Shown here in pieces: positions 14,665 through 21,992 of a stretch of DNA of 25,367 nt. Source of the stretch: CAYLRF01 sp964385995. GTDB lineage: Bacteria > Bacillota > Clostridia > Lachnospirales > Lachnospiraceae. Every line of letters begins with the position of its first letter. Positions within the stretch are counted from its first letter, which is position 1. Location of the stretch: positions 1 through 25,367 of the forward strand of contig CAYLRF010000021.1 of the NCBI GenBank assembly GCA_964385995.1, read 5' to 3'. The notes under the pieces are model-generated. The model saw only the letters and a program-made list of their open reading frames with translations. It made no database searches and was not told where the DNA came from. A program made the translations under genes and the position numbers.

Positions 14665-14920
14665 TTTCCCGACACGCTTAACCGCGCCATCAAGGTGGTT
14701 TTTGGAGTTCAGTTCTATACTTTCCACTTTCCCGACGCGCTTTAGTGAGTCATCAAGGCAGTTTCGGAATTTTACTTCCAAACTTCCCTCTTCCCCGACG
14801 CGCTTAACTGCCTCATCGAGGTGGTTTGGATGTTCACTTCCAAACTTTCCACATTTCCCGACACGCTTAACTGCGCCATCAAGGTGGTTTCGGAATATTA
14901 CTTTCAAAATTTCCCACTCA
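14665..14920 (-). repeat. 63-bp leader repeat, four tandem copies upstream of murB
   Basis: The GAC block of each unit starts at 14671, 14734, 14797 and 14860, so the period is exactly 63 bases with no indels. On the coding strand each unit carries a GGAAAGT-type start, AACCACCTTGATG or a close variant, and GTTAAGCGTGTCGGG. The 5'-most unit lacks the first seven bases, as does the luxS copy. The frame is open on the coding strand throughout and reads about 21 residues per unit, ending in TAG three codons before the murB ATG in the same frame. Confidence 0.95.
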
Positions 14921-14944
14921 GTCGCCCCTCGTCGCGACGGCGTC

Positions 14945-14950
14945 ATTATA
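14945..14950 (-). promoter_or_regulatory. Candidate -10 box for murB
   Basis: A perfect TATAAT lies on the minus strand just before the repeat array. The -35 position at 17-base spacing (TGGATT) matches only three of six bases. If used, the murB leader would be about 280 bases and consist mostly of the 63-bp repeats. Confidence 0.5.
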
Positions 14951-15009
14951 CAACCGAATTGCGCATAAATCCACACGGAAAGCGAGCGAAAGGGCGCGTC
15001 AAGTTTCAC

Positions 15010-15038
15010 TTTACATCCGCCCCCATTGTGTTTATACT
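15010..15038 (+). promoter_or_regulatory. mecA promoter
   Basis: TTTACA (15010-15015) and TATACT (15033-15038) are exactly 17 bases apart. Each matches the sigma-A consensus at five of six positions. The leader would be about 120 bases and includes a small hairpin, CGCGA-tatgttc-TCGCG, at about 15080-15096. Confidence 0.7.
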
Positions 15039-15167
15039 ATCAGGAGTCGGAGAGTAGTGTTTAATGATACTTTCCGTTCATCGCGATATGTTCTCGCGAA
15101 CCTTGTGACATCACGTCCGCCACATTAGCGCGGTCGGGATGCCGCGGATGGGAGGTGCCATAATATT

Positions 15168-15863
15168 ATGACCATAGAAAAATTAAACGATTATCAGATA
15201 CGCTGCACACTGACGTCGGAAGATCTGGCTTCCCGTCAGCTTAAAGTGAGCGAACTTGTCACCGGCTCTGACAAGGCCAAGGTTTTATTCAGGGAAATGA
15301 TGCAGCAGGCGTCCTCCGAACTCGGTTTCGAGACAGACGACATGCCGCTCATGATAGAAGCCGTGCCCACGACTCCCGACAGCCTCGTTATCATCGTGAC
15401 GAAGGTGAACCGTCAGCTTGATCTCGAGTCCAAACTGATGAAGCTTTTGTCCGCGCTTGACGCCGACCTGAAAAGAAGACTTTTGCCGAGCAGACTTGAA
15501 GGCGCGGAAACAAATGTCAATGAGAACGCGAGCGCCGCGGGCGGCTCCGACGGACAACCGGTGACCGCCGCGAAGATCAGACTCTTCTCATTCTCGGATC
15601 TTGACAACGTGATCGGAGCGTGCAAGCTTCTTCAGCCCTCTTATGTCGGAGCAAGTATTCTTTATAAAGACGTGGAGGCGGGGTCGTACATACTTCTTCT
15701 CGCACAATCGGAGCTGTCCGTGAGCGAGTTTAACAAGATTTGCAACATGCTTTCCGAATACGCTTCGTCCGAAAGGACGACGAATATCACTCTCGCCTTT
15801 CTGGCCGAGCACTGTGAGGTCATCGTCGCCGGCGACGCGGTCGGGGACTTGGGATGCCTGTGA
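15168..15863 (+). CDS. mecA: Adaptor protein MecA
   Basis: MecA is the adaptor that delivers substrates to the ClpC ATPase for degradation by ClpP. In Bacillus it targets the competence factor ComK. The 231-residue protein has the MecA N-terminus (MTIEKLNDYQIRCTLTSEDL, substrate-binding half), a low-complexity linker at about residues 112-128 (NVNENASAAGGSDG) and a C-terminal half (FSFSDLDNVIGACKLL ... GSYILLL ... EHCEVIVAGDAV) matching the ClpC-binding domain. ATG 15168 is preceded by GGAGGT at a suitable distance. It is a single-gene unit, divergent from murB, with its own promoter and a strong terminator. The dprA and comM genes in the same window are also competence-related. Confidence 0.92.
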   Translation: MTIEKLNDYQIRCTLTSEDLASRQLKVSELVTGSDKAKVLFREMMQQASSELGFETDDMPLMIEAVPTTPDSLVIIVTKVNRQLDLESKLMKLLSALDADLKRRLLPSRLEGAETNVNENASAAGGSDGQPVTAAKIRLFSFSDLDNVIGACKLLQPSYVGASILYKDVEAGSYILLLAQSELSVSEFNKICNMLSEYASSERTTNITLAFLAEHCEVIVAGDAVGDLGCL

Positions 15864-16014
15864 GGCGATCAAAACCGTTAAACGCCGACATCGAAAATCC
15901 CCGCCGTCCGGACGGTATCGTTTTAAGCGAGCGATGTGTGCGATTACCCGAGGTGAAAGCAAGGATTTGAGGTAGTTTTGAGGTCGTCTTGAAATCATTT
16001 CGGATTTATAATGA

Positions 16015-16058
16015 AAAGGGGCAGGAAATCGTCCGGATCTCCCGCCCCTTTATTTTTT
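16015..16058 (+). terminator. Strong bidirectional terminator after mecA
   Basis: AAAGGGGC plus GGA (16015-16026) pairs with TCC plus GCCCCTTT (16040-16051), followed by ATTTTTT. The reverse direction also ends with TTTT, so it can serve the convergent membrane-protein gene. The remaining gap from 16059 to 16284 shows nothing I can identify. Confidence 0.9.
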
Positions 16059-16284
16059 CGCTGAAAATCGCTTATCCTCTTACCTGTCTCCTATCTTCCC
16101 AAGTATTCCCTGCCTGTCTACTGCCTGATTCGTCATATTCCTATGTACTTGCGAAACACACCTGCCATGAAAAGCATCGCGCCATACAACACCCTGTGGA
16201 CACTTCATAGCAGCGCGTGACACCGCTTCAGGCCGCCCGACGTGACCACTGTAACGCCGTGAACATGTGTCCGACTTCGGCGCT

Positions 16285-16773
16285 TTATAGAATCACCTTG
16301 CGCGGCGCCAGATATCTCATGCCCTGCAGTATCTCATCATTCGGCTCGAAGATGACTCTGACATCCTGCTCTTTAAGCTTGGTAATCGCCTCATACGTAC
16401 GCGCCCCCGACTTCGAGCTGCAGTCATAAGTTTTAAGCTGCATGAAGCGATTTAACTCTCCGGAACCCGTCGGCGCCAATATGGTCATATCCTTCGCGGA
16501 AATCGAAACCACGCGCTTGCGTGCCTCCTTGCCCATGATCTTATCTATGTCAATCTCTCCGTTATAATAAATGTACTCAAACTCGACACTGCCGAAGCGC
16601 TTCCAGAGATACATGAGAGCGAAGATACCGGCCGCGGGAAGAATAAAGAAAATCGGCACCGCTATCATGATGACCACGCACAAAATAATGCCGAGAATGA
16701 CGGCCACCCTCTTAAGCACGGCTGACGCCGTGGCATTTTGCTTCACCAACTGCTCCGTGAAAGAATCGCTCAT
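16285..16773 (-). CDS. Two-helix membrane protein of unknown function (DUF6106-like)
   Basis: This 162-residue protein has a short polar N-terminus (SDSFTEQLVKQNATAS) and two predicted transmembrane helices (about residues 22-40 and 42-58). The soluble C-terminal domain contains VEFEYIYYNGEIDIDKIMGKEARKRVVSI, followed by ILAPTGS and a C-terminal RVIFEPND. The FEYIYYNGEIDIDKIMG pattern recalls a family of uncharacterised membrane proteins in Lachnospiraceae (DUF6106). That name comes from memory and is not a confirmed match. I do not propose a function. The start at 16773 has GAGGGAAATGAG upstream. A TTG at 16821 in frame would read into a 29-30-bp repeat array and is unlikely. It stands alone between mecA and groEL. 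Confidence 0.75.
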   Translation of the reverse strand: MSDSFTEQLVKQNATASAVLKRVAVILGIILCVVIMIAVPIFFILPAAGIFALMYLWKRFGSVEFEYIYYNGEIDIDKIMGKEARKRVVSISAKDMTILAPTGSGELNRFMQLKTYDCSSKSGARTYEAITKLKEQDVRVIFEPNDEILQGMRYLAPRKVIL

Positions 16774-16803
16774 CTCATTTCCCTCATTAAACCCGTCCGA
16801 ACT

Positions 16804-17040
16804 CGACCGGGAACCTCGCAATCCGTTAAACCCGACCGAGAACTTCGCAATCCTCCGAAATCGACCGGAAACCTTACTTCACATGCGACCCCGACCGGAA
16901 ACCTCACAATCCGCTAAAATCTACCGACAAGCTTCACAGCACTTCGAAACCCGCTGACAGCCTCACGACTCGCTCGAAACCGACCGGAAACCTTACATCA
17001 CACGCAAACCCGACAGCATACTTCACTTCACATCCGCCGT
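16804..17040. repeat. 29-30-bp degenerate tandem array, about eight units
   Basis: A CGACCGGAAACCT-type core recurs at 16804, 16833, 16862, 16892, 16921, 16951, 16981 and 17011, with intervals of 29 or 30 bases. Units diverge mainly in the second half (for example TACATCACACGCAAAC or CACAATCCGCTAAAAT). The mixed 29/30 spacing excludes a conserved reading frame. It fills the region upstream of the membrane-protein gene. No gene or promoter is evident in the rest of the gap (17041-17177). Confidence 0.88.
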
Positions 17041-17164
17041 CCGCTCTGACCTCGTCCGTAAGCCCCGTGCAAGTCCCACGTGCTGTCAAAGTAGCGACAG
17101 TACCACCCCCGCAAGACCTTACCCGTAAACCCCTCGCAGTTCCCACACGCTCTTAAAATCGCCT

Positions 17165-17213
17165 CATAAAACACGAAGCGGCCGCACCTTCCCGTGCGGG
17201 AGGATGCGGCCGC
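17165..17213 (-). terminator. groEL terminator
   Basis: GCGGCCGCA (17178-17186) and TGCGGCCGC (17205-17213) form perfect outer arms. CTTCCCG/CGGGAGG continues the stem inside with one wobble. On the minus strand the stem is followed by TTCGTGTTTT. It lies about 45 bases after the groEL stop codon. Confidence 0.85.
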
Positions 17214-17258
17214 ATACGTTCGCGTACCAAATGTACGTTTACTTTAACGATTCATCCT

Positions 17259-18881
17259 TTACATCATATCCATCCCGCCGCCGCCGGCCTGTGCCGGAGG
17301 TGTGTTCTCCTTAATATTAGCGACTACGGACTCGGTTGTCAATAACGTGGACGCTACGCTGGTGGCGTTCTGCAGAGCGCTTCTTGTAACCTTCGCGGGA
17401 TCCAAGATACCGGCTTTCACCATATCCACGTATTTCTCCTCGTAAGCGTCAAATCCGATGCCCTTATCGGACTCCCTTACCTTATTTACCACAACCGATC
17501 CTTCAAGTCCGGCGTTCTCTACTATGTAATACAGAGGCGACTCGAGAGCCTTAAGCACCACATTCACGCCCGTCTTCTCATCGCCGTCGAGCTTGTCGGC
17601 GAGCTTTGCCACTTCCTTGGCCGCGTGGATGTAAGCGGATCCGCCGCCCGCCACGATACCTTCCTCAACCGCTGCCTTCGCGGCCGAAAGAGCGTCTTCC
17701 ATACGAAGCTTCGCTTCCTTCATCTCAGTCTCAGTCGCGGCGCCTACACGGATGACCGCCACGCCGCCCGCGAGCTTCGCCAGTCTCTCTTGGAGCTTTT
17801 CCTTGTCAAAGTCGGATGTGGTCTCTTCGATCTGGGCCTTGATCTGGGCTATGCGTGCGCGGATCTCTTCCTTGTCGCCGAGACCGTCGACGATAACGGT
17901 GTTCTCCTTCTGTACCTTAACGGATTTCGCGCGTCCGAGATCGTCGAGCGTGGCATCCTTAAGCTCGAGTCCGAGTTCTTCGGAGATAACCTTCCCGCCG
18001 GTCAAAATGGCGATATCCTGCAGCATTTCCTTCCTGCGATCGCCGTAGCCCGGAGCCTTAACCGCGGCCACGTTGAAGGTGCCGCGAAGCTTATTTACGA
18101 TAAGGGTCGTGAGCGCCTCGCCCTCGATATCCTCCGCGATGATAAGGAGTCTCGCGCCAGACTGAACTATCTGCTCCAGAAGCGGAAGTATCTCCTGGAT
18201 ATTGGAGATCTTCTTGTCCGTGATAAGGATGTAAGGATCCTCGAGGATCGCTTCCATCTTCTCCATGTCGGTAGCCATGTAAGCGGAAATGTATCCGCGG
18301 TCAAACTGCATACCTTCCACGAGGTCAAGCTCGGTCTTCATCGTCTTTGACTCTTCGATGGTAATGACGCCGTTGCTCGTGACCTTCTCCATGGCGTCTG
18401 CCACCATCTCGCCGACCTGGGGATCACCCGCGGAAATAGCAGCGACATTCGCGATCCTGTCTCTGCTTTCCACCTTGCTGCTCATGGCCGCGATCGCGTC
18501 CACGGCTACATCCGTGGCCTTCTTCATGCCTTTTCTGAGCACAATGGGATTCGCGCCCGCCGCCAGATTCTTCATACCTTCCTTCACCATCGCCTGAGCC
18601 AGAACCGTCGCGGTGGTGGTGCCGTCGCCCGCCACGTCGTTGGTCTTCGCGGCAACCTCGCGGATAAGCTGAGCTCCCATATTCTCGAAAGGATCCTCAA
18701 GCTCGATCTCTTTCGCGATCGTCACGCCGTCGTTGGTGATAAGCGGAGAACCGTAAGACTTGTCAAGAACCACATTTCTGCCCTTAGGTCCGAGTGTAAC
18801 CCTGACAGTGTCGGTAAGCTGATTGACTCCCGATTCAAGAGCCTTCCTTGCTTCCTCACCGTATTTGATTTGCTTTGCCAT
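17259..18881 (-). CDS. groEL: 60-kDa chaperonin GroEL
   Basis: GroEL is the double-ring chaperonin that folds proteins under the GroES lid. The 540-residue protein starts MAKQIKYGEEAR and contains LGPKGRNVVLDK, the ATP-site DGTTTATVLAQAM, APGYGDRRKEML, AAVEEGIVAGGGSAY, and the C-terminal tail GGGGMDMM. All are canonical and the length is normal. The ATG has an AGGAGG-type site upstream. It follows groES by 107 bases with no separate promoter seen and ends before a strong terminator, so groES-groEL form one transcript under CIRCE control. Confidence 0.99.
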   Translation of the reverse strand: MAKQIKYGEEARKALESGVNQLTDTVRVTLGPKGRNVVLDKSYGSPLITNDGVTIAKEIELEDPFENMGAQLIREVAAKTNDVAGDGTTTATVLAQAMVKEGMKNLAAGANPIVLRKGMKKATDVAVDAIAAMSSKVESRDRIANVAAISAGDPQVGEMVADAMEKVTSNGVITIEESKTMKTELDLVEGMQFDRGYISAYMATDMEKMEAILEDPYILITDKKISNIQEILPLLEQIVQSGARLLIIAEDIEGEALTTLIVNKLRGTFNVAAVKAPGYGDRRKEMLQDIAILTGGKVISEELGLELKDATLDDLGRAKSVKVQKENTVIVDGLGDKEEIRARIAQIKAQIEETTSDFDKEKLQERLAKLAGGVAVIRVGAATETEMKEAKLRMEDALSAAKAAVEEGIVAGGGSAYIHAAKEVAKLADKLDGDEKTGVNVVLKALESPLYYIVENAGLEGSVVVNKVRESDKGIGFDAYEEKYVDMVKAGILDPAKVTRSALQNATSVASTLLTTESVVANIKENTPPAQAGGGGMDMM

Positions 18882-18988
18882 AATTTAAATCCCTCCTTTA
18901 ATCCGCCGCGCGTCCTCTGCCGTAAACCGTATCAGGCTCATACCGGGGAACGTCGGCTTAAGTCTTCATTTACACTCTCTTTTCGTTC

Positions 18989-19273
18989 CTACTTAACAAC
19001 CGCCAAAATGTCGCTTTGCTTCACCACGAGATACTGCTCATCGTCAAGCTCCACCTCTGTCCCCGAATACTTGGAGAAGATTACCTGATCTCCCACGGAA
19101 ACGAGCATCTTCACTTCCTTGCCGTCCACCACTCCGCCGGGGCCTACCGCGATAACTTCGGCCTGCTGCGGTTTCTCCTTGGACTGTCCCGGCAGGACTA
19201 TACCGGACTTCGTCGTCTCCTCGGCTTCGTTCTGCTTTAACACTACTCTGTCACCCAACGGTACTAACTTCAT
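18989..19273 (-). CDS. groES: 10-kDa co-chaperonin GroES
   Basis: GroES is the heptameric lid of GroEL. The 94-residue protein has MKLVPLGDRVVLK at the start, the mobile-loop region EETTKSGIVLPG, VIAVGPGG, and a C-terminal KYSGTEVELDDEQYLVVKQSDILAVV, which is canonical. ATG 19273 has AAGGAGGG at correct distance. The in-frame upstream extension would run into the regulatory region and is rejected. It is the first gene of the groESL transcript. Confidence 0.98.
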   Translation of the reverse strand: MKLVPLGDRVVLKQNEAEETTKSGIVLPGQSKEKPQQAEVIAVGPGGVVDGKEVKMLVSVGDQVIFSKYSGTEVELDDEQYLVVKQSDILAVVK

Positions 19274-19308
19274 AAAAATCCCTCCTTCTCTATCAGGTGC
19301 CTTCCTTG

Positions 19309-19335
19309 TTAGCACTCAATATCGATGAGTGCTAC
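19309..19335. promoter_or_regulatory. CIRCE operator (HrcA site) of groESL
   Basis: TTAGCACTC, nine bases, then GAGTGCTAC. This is the CIRCE inverted repeat with a single mismatch at the last base. It lies between the groES promoter and start codon, where HrcA would repress transcription. HrcA itself is not in this window. Confidence 0.96.
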
Positions 19336-19350
19336 TTAACCAACGCCACT

Positions 19351-19379
19351 AAAATAACACCGCGTTTCGGGTTTGTCAA
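19351..19379 (-). promoter_or_regulatory. groESL promoter
   Basis: A perfect TTGACA (19374-19379) and TATTTT (19351-19356) are 17 bases apart on the minus strand. The -35 box overlaps the stop codon of the small gene upstream. Confidence 0.88.
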
Positions 19380-19687
19380 CAGTATTTTTGAATAATTTGA
19401 TAAAATCCGTTTTCCACGCGAAATTTCAGCACCGCTCCCGCCGCCTCATTCGCGCGGGAGACGACGCGGCCGGTGCAGATCCGCTCACCCCGCGAGGTCT
19501 TAATCCCGCATTCATAGAGAGCGTCGAGGGATATGTCATAAAGCGGGGCGTCCTTAAGTATGAGCCGAAGTTCGCCGGCATCCTCGTCAAAGCCCGCGAC
19601 AAGGCAGGTATATTTTCTGTCATCCGCGCTTTCGGAGGCAATAAGGGGCCTTATCATGGTAATAACGGCAGTATCCGCTACCTTCAT
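19376..19687 (-). CDS. Small soluble protein of unknown function
   Basis: This 103-residue protein (MKVADTAVITMIRPLIA...) has no signal peptide or membrane helix. It shows alternating short strands with several acidic residues (FDEDAGELRLIL, DISLDALYECGI, GERICTGRVV, VLKFRVENGFYQIIQKY). The RGERICTGRV and VLKFRVENGFYQ parts give an impression of a small beta-barrel (PilZ-like), but no diagnostic motif is present and I do not assign that. The start at 19687 has GGAGGAGAAAGG just upstream; a GTG at 19744 would add 19 basic residues. It follows topA by about 190 bases, and its stop codon lies inside the groESL -35 box. Codon use looks like its neighbours, which favours a real gene. Confidence 0.65.
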   Translation of the reverse strand: MKVADTAVITMIRPLIASESADDRKYTCLVAGFDEDAGELRLILKDAPLYDISLDALYECGIKTSRGERICTGRVVSRANEAAGAVLKFRVENGFYQIIQKYC

Positions 19688-19709
19688 CCGACCTTTCTCC
19701 TCCGATTTC

Positions 19710-19775
19710 GCTACGTGGGACTTCCTGATTTTACGTCTTTTCACCGCATGAGACTTCCTGCTTTACGACTTTTTG
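19710..19775. repeat. 33-bp imperfect duplication upstream of the small gene
   Basis: GACTTCCTG occurs at 19719 and 19752 within two similar units (CTACGTGGGACTTCCTGATT and CGCATGAGACTTCCTGCTTT). Each unit carries an AGGAAG sequence on the transcribed strand. Nearby, GGTCTGTC is repeated 14 bases apart on the minus strand (about 19808-19830). The 19688-19879 gap is otherwise empty. Confidence 0.7.
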
Positions 19776-19879
19776 TCGCGGGGCATTCCGTCTTTTACCA
19801 TAAAATGACAGACCTTAAACGACAGACCGTACGAAAATCTGGCTCATATCATCGCCCGCGCAGACAGGCGACCAACCTT

Positions 19880-21946
19880 TTATTTAAGCGGCTCCCTGTA
19901 TCCGCAGCCATCGCCCTGGCAGACGGCCTTATCTCCTTTTTCGACCATGTAGGAGCCGCACTTTGGGCATCTTTTACCTATGGGCTTAAGCCACGACATA
20001 AAGCCGCAGTTTTTGCTGTCCTCGCAGCCGTAGTAGCGGCGGCCTTTTTTGCTGACGCGAAGCACTATATCCTTGCCGCAGGAGGGACAGGGCACGCCGA
20101 TTCTCTCCAGATACGGCTTCGTGTTCTTGCACTCCGGAAAACCCGGACAGGCGAGAAACTTCCCGTGCGGTCCGTACTTTATCACCATGTTGCGGCCGCA
20201 CTCCTCGCAGATGACGTCAGTCACCTCGTCGGCGATCGTGATTTTTTCCAATTCATCATTCGCCTTTTGAAGCGACTTTTCAAATCCAGGGTAAAAATCC
20301 CTTATAACCTTCTTCCAGGGAAGGCTCCCGTCCGCGACCTTGTCGAGACTGCCCTCCATCTCGGCGGTGAATCCGACATCCACTATGTTCGGAAACGATT
20401 TCGTCATGATACCGTTTACGGCGTCACCGAGATCCGTGATATATAACTTTCGATCCTCTCTCGCCACATATCCCCTCGAAATAATGGTGGAAATAGTCGG
20501 CGCGTAGGTGCTGGGCCTTCCGATCCCCAGTTCCTCCATCGTCTTTACGAGCGAGGCCTCCGTGTAATGCGCAGCGGGCTGCGTAAAATGCCGCGACGGC
20601 TCGAGAGACGTAAGCTTTAGCTCCATGCCTTTTGTCAGCCCGCCTATAAGCCCCTTTTTTTTGTCATCCCGTTCGTCATCGGACTCGGTATATACCTTGC
20701 AAAATCCGTCAAACACCTTTTTCGAATCGGCGACGGTAAACGTATAACCCGCAGCCGCTATTTTCACGGATGTCGTCTCGTATACCGCGTCGCTCATCCT
20801 GCTCGCAACGAAACGTCTCCATATCAGCTGATACAGGCGAAATAAATCCCTCCCCAGCGACTCTTTCACCTTATCGGGCGTGCGGTTCACGTCGGTAGGC
20901 CTTACAGCCTCGTGCGCGTCCTGTATCTTCTTCGCGCCGTTATCGGTTTTTGCCGAGCGCGTCACGTATCTGTCTCCGTAAGACGAGGCGATATATTCCC
21001 TGACACTCGCGTCGGCCTCGTCCGATATCCTGGTCGAATCGGTCCGAAGGTAGGTGATAAGTCCCACGCTTCCGCCCTTCCCCACATCGACTCCCTCGTA
21101 TAACTGCTGCGCGAGCCGCATGGTCTTCTGCGTGGAAAATCCGAGAGCCTTATACGCTTCCTGCTGCAGTGTGCTGGTCGTAAAGGGAAACGGCGCCTTT
21201 TTTATCTTATTTGCTTTTACGACATCGCTGACCGTAAAACGTGCGTCTTTAAGCTTTCCCGTGATTTCGTCAAGCTGCGCCTTATCGCGGATGTCGATTT
21301 TTTTCGAGTCGCCGTAGAATCTCGCGACGACGGTCTTTGCGCTTTCCGGCGCCGAAAGATTCGCGTCGAGGAGCCAATACTCCTCCGGGATAAAGTCGTT
21401 TATCTGCCTGTCCCTGTCGGCGATAAGCCGTAGGGCGACCGACTGCACTCTTCCCGCGCTTAAACCCCTTTTTACCTTCGCCCATAAAAGGGGGCTGATC
21501 TCGTAACCCACAAAGCGGTCCAGCTCCCTTCTCGTCTGCTGAGCGTCCACCAGATTCATGTCGATCTTACGCGCGTTCTTAAAGGAATCCTTCACGGCTT
21601 TTTTCGTGATCTCGTTAAAGCTTACGCGGCAGCAGTCCTTATCCTCCAGCTTAAGCGCGTTATAAAGGTGCCACGATATCGCCTCGCCCTCGCGGTCGGG
21701 GTCGGTCGCGAGGTATACCTTATCCGCCTTTTTCGCTTCCCTGCGAAGGGCCGCCAGGATATCGCCCTTCCCTCTGATGGTTATGTACTTCGGCTCGAAA
21801 TCATGCTCTACGTCGATGCCGAGCGTGCTTTTCGGAAGGTCCCTCACATGACCGTTTGAGGCCATCACAGAGTAATCGGAACCCAAAAATTTCTTTATCG
21901 TCTTAACCTTTGTCGGAGACTCCACTATCACCAGACATTTTGCCAT
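19880..21946 (-). CDS. topA: DNA topoisomerase I
   Basis: This type IA topoisomerase relaxes negative supercoils. The 688-residue protein begins with a Toprim domain (LVIVESPTKVKTI, and the metal-binding TDPDREGEAISWHL). It contains GRVQSVALRLI and has the active-site tyrosine in LITYLRTDST (Tyr299). It continues with ELGIGRPSTYAPTI. The C-terminus has three four-cysteine zinc ribbons (CEEC...CPGFPEC, CPSC...CEDSKNC, CPKC...CQGDGC). Length and order are normal. The ATG has GGAGG upstream, 46 bases after dprA. The order comM-dprA-topA is a well-known Firmicute arrangement. Confidence 0.98.
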   Translation of the reverse strand: MAKCLVIVESPTKVKTIKKFLGSDYSVMASNGHVRDLPKSTLGIDVEHDFEPKYITIRGKGDILAALRREAKKADKVYLATDPDREGEAISWHLYNALKLEDKDCCRVSFNEITKKAVKDSFKNARKIDMNLVDAQQTRRELDRFVGYEISPLLWAKVKRGLSAGRVQSVALRLIADRDRQINDFIPEEYWLLDANLSAPESAKTVVARFYGDSKKIDIRDKAQLDEITGKLKDARFTVSDVVKANKIKKAPFPFTTSTLQQEAYKALGFSTQKTMRLAQQLYEGVDVGKGGSVGLITYLRTDSTRISDEADASVREYIASSYGDRYVTRSAKTDNGAKKIQDAHEAVRPTDVNRTPDKVKESLGRDLFRLYQLIWRRFVASRMSDAVYETTSVKIAAAGYTFTVADSKKVFDGFCKVYTESDDERDDKKKGLIGGLTKGMELKLTSLEPSRHFTQPAAHYTEASLVKTMEELGIGRPSTYAPTISTIISRGYVAREDRKLYITDLGDAVNGIMTKSFPNIVDVGFTAEMEGSLDKVADGSLPWKKVIRDFYPGFEKSLQKANDELEKITIADEVTDVICEECGRNMVIKYGPHGKFLACPGFPECKNTKPYLERIGVPCPSCGKDIVLRVSKKGRRYYGCEDSKNCGFMSWLKPIGKRCPKCGSYMVEKGDKAVCQGDGCGYREPLK

Positions 21947-21992
21947 ATACGCTTTTCCTCCGCACGAATGTATTATGCCCGACGTTTACGCC

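Noticed and set aside
14662..15009. Open frame of 115 codons upstream of murB as a protein-coding gene
   Set aside because: Most of it is the 63-bp repeat array. Its GTG start lacks a good ribosome binding site and lies upstream of the candidate murB -10 box, and there is no non-repeat homology. Kept as a finding about possible translation, not as a gene.
16007..16012. TATAAT on the plus strand after mecA as a promoter
   Set aside because: No -35 element at suitable spacing, it runs straight into the terminator stem, and no gene follows on that strand.
16804..17040. CRISPR array
   Set aside because: Units are contiguous and degenerate with 29-30-base spacing. There is no conserved repeat separated by unique spacers and no cas gene is nearby.
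17625..18350. Plus-strand open frame of 241 codons opposite groEL
   Set aside because: It is entirely antisense to highly conserved groEL, with no ribosome binding site or known family.
19373..20446. Long plus-strand open frame (about 357 codons) opposite topA
   Set aside because: It is antisense to the conserved zinc-ribbon end of topA and to the small gene, has no recognisable domain, and is a by-product of codon bias in the real genes.
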